Source of the DNA: an uncultured Prochlorococcus sp.
Lineage (GTDB): Bacteria; Cyanobacteriota; Cyanobacteriia; PCC-6307; Cyanobiaceae
Assembly (NCBI GenBank): GCA_902606255.1
Contig: CACLFQ010000003.1
Span: 1-54,420 of the forward strand
Reading direction: 5' to 3'
DNA: 54,420 nt
Shown: positions 53,242 through 54,420 of the stretch, piece by piece
Numbering within the stretch: position 1 is the stretch's first letter
Layout: every line of letters starts with the position of its first letter
Position numbers and translations under genes: made by a program
The notes under the pieces: model-generated
Seen by the model: the letters and a program-made list of their open reading frames with translations, nothing else
What the model was told of the DNA's origin: nothing
Databases searched by the model: none

Positions 53242-54420
53242 ATGAAGGCAATGATACTTGCGGCAGGTAAAGGCACACGTGTTCAGCCTATTACTCATGT
53301 TATTCCGAAACCGATGATTCCGATTTTGCAAAAACCTGTTATGGAATTTCTCTTGGAACTTTTAAGAGAACATAACTTTAAGGAAATAATGGTAAATGTT
53401 TCACATCTAGCTGAAGAAATTGAAAATTATTTTAGAGATGGGCAAAGATTTGGAGTAGAAATTGCTTATAGTTTTGAGGGAAGAATTGAAGATGGAGAAT
53501 TAATAGGTGATGCTTTAGGATCCGCAGGAGGATTAAAAAAAATTCAGGATTTTCAAAATTTCTTTGATGAAACTTTTGTTGTTTTATGTGGTGATGCTTT
53601 AGTTGATTTAGATTTAACTCAAGCTGTTAAAAAACATAAGCAGAAAGGAGCTATTGCGAGCTTGATAACAAAGAAGGTAACTAAAGATCAAGTATCAAGC
53701 TACGGTGTTGTAGTTTCAGATGAAAATGGAAGAATAAAGGCTTTTCAGGAAAAGCCATCAGTTGACCAAGCTTTAAGTGACTCTATAAATACAGGAATTT
53801 ATCTTTTTGAACCCGAAATTTTTAATTACATACCCTCAGCCGAGAAATTTGATATTGGAGCTGATCTTTTCCCTAAACTTGTTGAAATGAATTTACCATT
53901 TTTTGCATTACCAATGGATTTTGAATGGGTAGATATTGGAAAAGTTCCTGATTATTGGAGTGCTATTAGAAATGTATTGCAAGGTAAGGTAAGACAAGTG
54001 CAAATACCAGGTAAGGAAATTAAACCAGGAGTTTTTACCGGTTTGAATGTAGCGGCTAACTGGGAAAAAGTTAATATTACAGGGCCGGTTTATATAGGAG
54101 GTATGACTAGGATAGAGGATGGAGCAACTATTATTGGCCCCTCCATGATTGGACCAAGTTGTTGCATTTGCGAGGGAGCAACTATAGATAACTCAATTAT
54201 TTTTGATTATTCTAAAATTGGTAAAGGTGTACGACTTATGGATAAGTTAGTGTTTGGTAAGTATTGTGTTGGGAAAAATGGAGATCATTTTGATTTGCAA
54301 GATGCATCTTTAGATTGGTTAATAGCAGATTCAAGAAGATCTGATTTGACTGAGCCATCACCTCAGCAGAAAGCTATGGCAGAATTATTAGGTACTGATT
54401 TAATTAATATTCCAGACTAA
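53242..54420 (+). CDS. NDP-sugar pyrophosphorylase with left-handed beta-helix domain (mannose-1-P guanylyltransferase-like)
   Basis: The start is ATG 53242; the frame is open upstream but the conserved part begins MKAMILAAGKGTRVQPITHV, the nucleotide-binding motif. The 392-residue protein has KPMIPILQKPVMEF, FVVLCGDALVDLDL with the metal Asp, EKPS, and FEWVDIGKVPDYW. The C-terminus has hexapeptide-like repeats (GPVYIGGMTRIEDGATIIGPSMIGPS), a left-handed beta-helix. It activates a sugar-1-phosphate (Glc, Man or GlcN class) for envelope glycans. The stop TAA ends exactly at the window edge, so the gene is complete. Confidence 0.9.
   Translation: MKAMILAAGKGTRVQPITHVIPKPMIPILQKPVMEFLLELLREHNFKEIMVNVSHLAEEIENYFRDGQRFGVEIAYSFEGRIEDGELIGDALGSAGGLKKIQDFQNFFDETFVVLCGDALVDLDLTQAVKKHKQKGAIASLITKKVTKDQVSSYGVVVSDENGRIKAFQEKPSVDQALSDSINTGIYLFEPEIFNYIPSAEKFDIGADLFPKLVEMNLPFFALPMDFEWVDIGKVPDYWSAIRNVLQGKVRQVQIPGKEIKPGVFTGLNVAANWEKVNITGPVYIGGMTRIEDGATIIGPSMIGPSCCICEGATIDNSIIFDYSKIGKGVRLMDKLVFGKYCVGKNGDHFDLQDASLDWLIADSRRSDLTEPSPQQKAMAELLGTDLINIPD

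Overview
The window is AT-rich, gene-dense cyanobacterial chromosome and matches Prochlorococcus, most likely a high-light-adapted strain. The evidence is the strongly A/T-biased codon use, very short intergenic gaps, a high-light-inducible (Hli) gene at the left edge, cyanobacterial NDH-1 genes (ndhO, ndhM, ndhF, ndhD), petL, ycf3, ycf34, a ycf33-like gene, rpaA/rpaB, rbcR and the plant-type carotenoid route (crtB, crtP, crtQ and a Z-ISO-like gene). The strain call rests on recognising the protein families; no database search was run.

Layout. 1-10.7 kb: end of an hli gene, envelope genes (BrkB-type membrane protein, TolC, IMPase), a cyanobacterial radical-SAM/PDZ protein, DUF3120, nadB, a VKOR-thioredoxin fusion, rimO, petL and a DUF4346 protein. 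10.7-25.6 kb: a FemAB-like protein, a pterin pair (RibD-like reductase plus a tandem PTPS/QueD protein), aroK, crr7, a secreted DUF6816-type protein, GST, DUF751, rbfA-hemD, SRPBCC-crtQ, an A-type Fe-S carrier, TPR, an LpxB-like protein, TIGR01777, ndhO, DnaJ, cysK, and UPF0367 with an ECF-like ABC ATPase. 25.6-29.0 kb: tRNA-Asn followed by a 3 kb accessory island. 29.1-36.7 kb: rpaA, holB, tmk, copper P-type ATPase, ycf3, radA, rpaB. 36.7-41.3 kb: lipid cluster plsX-fabH-fabD-plsC, then tsaB on the other strand. 41.3-48.5 kb: ycf34, CCA transferase, RRM protein, crtB-crtP, ndhM, DUF3172, rbcR, NnrU/Z-ISO. 48.5-54.4 kb: ndhF, ndhD, scpA and an NDP-sugar pyrophosphorylase.

Most of the window is ordinary core genome. 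The unusual part is the island between trnN and rpaA. The 3' end of tRNA-Asn (CGCCCGGGGAGTT) recurs exactly at 26984-26996 and in decayed form near 28030. Each of the three copies is followed within about 45 bases by an intrinsic terminator, and the two distal copies share about 100 bp of flanking repeat. The segments between them carry unrecognised A+T-rich ORFs: a membrane-anchored 311-aa protein, two small coupled proteins behind a truncated HTH, a 105-aa protein and a 119-aa protein. This is the footprint of serial integration into tRNA-Asn, as with the tRNA-targeting elements (tycheposons) known in Prochlorococcus, but no recombinase gene is present. A 20-bp direct repeat pair and an A.C mismatch in the tRNA T-stem add to the signal.

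Other points of interest: a 128-residue Ala/Ser/Val/Asn/Gly repeat extension on PlsX, a tandem PTPS whose first domain has lost the catalytic His, and crr7 nested antisense between aroK and a secreted-protein gene with no intergenic room on either side.
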